From Aquirhabdus sp. (GTDB lineage Bacteria; Pseudomonadota; Gammaproteobacteria; Pseudomonadales; Moraxellaceae): a DNA stretch of 6,747 nt. The stretch is taken from NCBI GenBank assembly GCA_030151145.1, contig JASLEL010000322.1, positions 1-6,747 on the forward strand, written 5' to 3'. Under the pieces are notes generated by a model. The model saw nothing but the letters and a program-made list of their open reading frames with translations, searched no databases and was not told where the DNA came from. Position numbers and translations under genes: made by a program. Every line of letters begins with the position of its first letter. The stretch's first letter is position 1. Of the stretch, positions 6,260 through 6,747 are shown piece by piece.

Positions 6260-6268
6260 TGGTATAAT
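6260..6268 (+). promoter_or_regulatory. Extended -10 promoter candidate pointing toward yceD
   Basis: TGG directly followed by TATAAT (6263-6268) is a perfect extended -10 motif, although the -35 position (about 6240-6245, TCGGAT) is poor. It would start a transcript near 6275, giving a leader of about 270 nt into yceD or a separate small RNA. Sequence match only. Confidence 0.3.
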
Positions 6269-6441
6269 GGCCGAGACCTTGATCAAGCTTAAGAATAACG
6301 GCATTTATTTCAGCAGGATGTAATTTGTTTGTTTAAATTGTCCGGTGCGCGCTCGGACCAGATGGATGGCAGGATCTGTTGGATATGCTGCGGTGCAGGG
6401 CTTGAGGGGAAATACTGGGGGACGTTATCGCATGCAATCAC

Positions 6442-6467
6442 AAAAAACGTCGAAAAATTATGCGAAA
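6442..6467 (+). promoter_or_regulatory. Phased A-tracts upstream of the yceD promoter (UP-element-like)
   Basis: A6 at 6442-6447, A5 at 6453-6457 and AAA at 6465-6467 are spaced about one helical turn apart and end 15 bases before the -35 hexamer. Such tracts bend DNA and can bind the RNA polymerase alpha subunit, fitting a strong housekeeping promoter. Confidence 0.45.
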
Positions 6468-6482
6468 TAAGCTGTACATGCT

Positions 6483-6511
6483 TTGACAGGCAGGGCTGGG
6501 TCTAGTAAAAT
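6483..6511 (+). promoter_or_regulatory. Near-consensus sigma70 promoter of yceD (rpmF operon)
   Basis: TTGACA at 6483-6488 (perfect -35) and TAAAAT at 6506-6511 (5 of 6 of the -10) are separated by exactly 17 bp. The start would be near 6518, leaving a leader of about 30 nt before the yceD ATG. This is the best promoter in the window and fits a ribosomal protein operon. Confidence 0.82.
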
Positions 6512-6522
6512 TCGCGCCCTGC
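6490..6522. repeat. Inverted repeat bracketing the yceD -10 element
   Basis: GCAGGGC (6490-6496) and GCCCTGC (6516-6522) are perfect inverted copies, 19 bp apart and centred on the -10 hexamer. They could be an operator, but a 7-bp inverted repeat at some spacing is expected several times by chance in a window this size. Confidence 0.3.
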
Positions 6523-6547
6523 TCATCTTGGTTGGGAAGGGGATGTC

Positions 6548-6747
6548 ATGGAAAATGTAACCTCGCCCGGACGTTCAGTGTCAGTTGGACATGATTTTCC
6601 GGAACACATTGAACCTTTCAAATGGGCAGAATCCGGCTTTGTCTGGCAAGGTCGTGTACCCTTAAGCCGTTTTCCACGGCTTGCTGTGGATGTGGCGGGT
6701 GATGCCGGTCAGATCGGTCTGGATGTGATGTGCCGGTTGTCGCTGGA
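6548..6747 (+). CDS. yceD: YceD/DUF177 family protein, start of the rpmF operon (N-terminal part)
   Basis: The frame runs off the right edge after 66 complete codons. The visible product starts MENVTSPGRS and carries EPFKWAESGFVWQGRVPLSRFPRL (22-45, given here by its key parts EPFKWAE and VPLSRF), which matches the N-terminal region of YceD/DUF177 proteins as I know them from Moraxellaceae. In E. coli YceD is linked to 23S rRNA accumulation, and its gene directly precedes rpmF (ribosomal protein L32) and the plsX/fab fatty-acid genes, which I expect just outside the window. The ATG at 6548 has AAGGGG (6537-6542) upstream. The out-of-frame ATG at 6543 stops after five codons. The strong promoter at 6483-6511 should drive it. 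The C-terminal cysteine motif region is not visible. Confidence 0.85.
   Translation, partial: MENVTSPGRSVSVGHDFPEHIEPFKWAESGFVWQGRVPLSRFPRLAVDVAGDAGQIGLDVMCRLSL

Larger units (their letters stand above)
6225..6547. other. 323-bp divergent intergenic region between pip and yceD
   Basis: The pip half is AT-rich and carries overlapping palindromes at 6278-6293 (CTTGATCAAG, AAGCTT, CTTAAG) and AT-rich blocks at 6289-6340. The yceD half carries phased A-tracts and the main promoter. A 47-codon open frame at 6362-6505 is present but overlaps that promoter and is not annotated as a gene. No RNA gene is recognised. Confidence 0.6.

Overview
The window looks like chromosomal DNA of a gammaproteobacterium, and Moraxellaceae is my best guess. 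The guess rests on the Pil-Chp chemosensory genes and on the start of a YceD protein with the EPFKWAE...W.G.VPLSRF type of N-terminus that I associate with that family. Base composition is moderately GC-rich by eye. The family placement is inference; no 16S or other marker is present.

Left part (1-3639, + strand): the downstream end of a type IV pilus (twitching) chemosensory cluster. It holds the C-terminal part of the hybrid histidine kinase ChpA (kinase, CheW-like and receiver domains), then a CheB-type methylesterase (ChpB), then a CheW-like adaptor (ChpC). ChpA would pass signal to the pilus motors through phosphotransfer. ChpB would remove methyl groups from the PilJ-type receptor. ChpC would couple receptor and kinase. 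The gap between chpA and chpB carries a plausible sigma70 promoter, so chpBC may be expressed partly on their own.

Middle (3751-4971): a four-helix cytochrome b561 (CybB family, + strand) converges on a YciO-type YrdC/Sua5 protein (- strand).

Right part (5286-6747): a proline iminopeptidase (- strand) lies upstream of yciO in the same direction, separated by a 314-bp gap with a strong hairpin. It is divergent from the start of yceD, the gene that normally precedes rpmF and the fatty-acid synthesis genes. The 323-bp divergent gap holds a near-consensus sigma70 promoter for yceD with phased A-tracts upstream.

I see no transposon, CRISPR array, tRNA or rRNA. I found no clear new biological system. 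The most unusual object is ChpB: its receiver domain is partly degenerate, and a linker of about 135 residues, including seven copies of a charged pentapeptide, joins it to an intact esterase domain.
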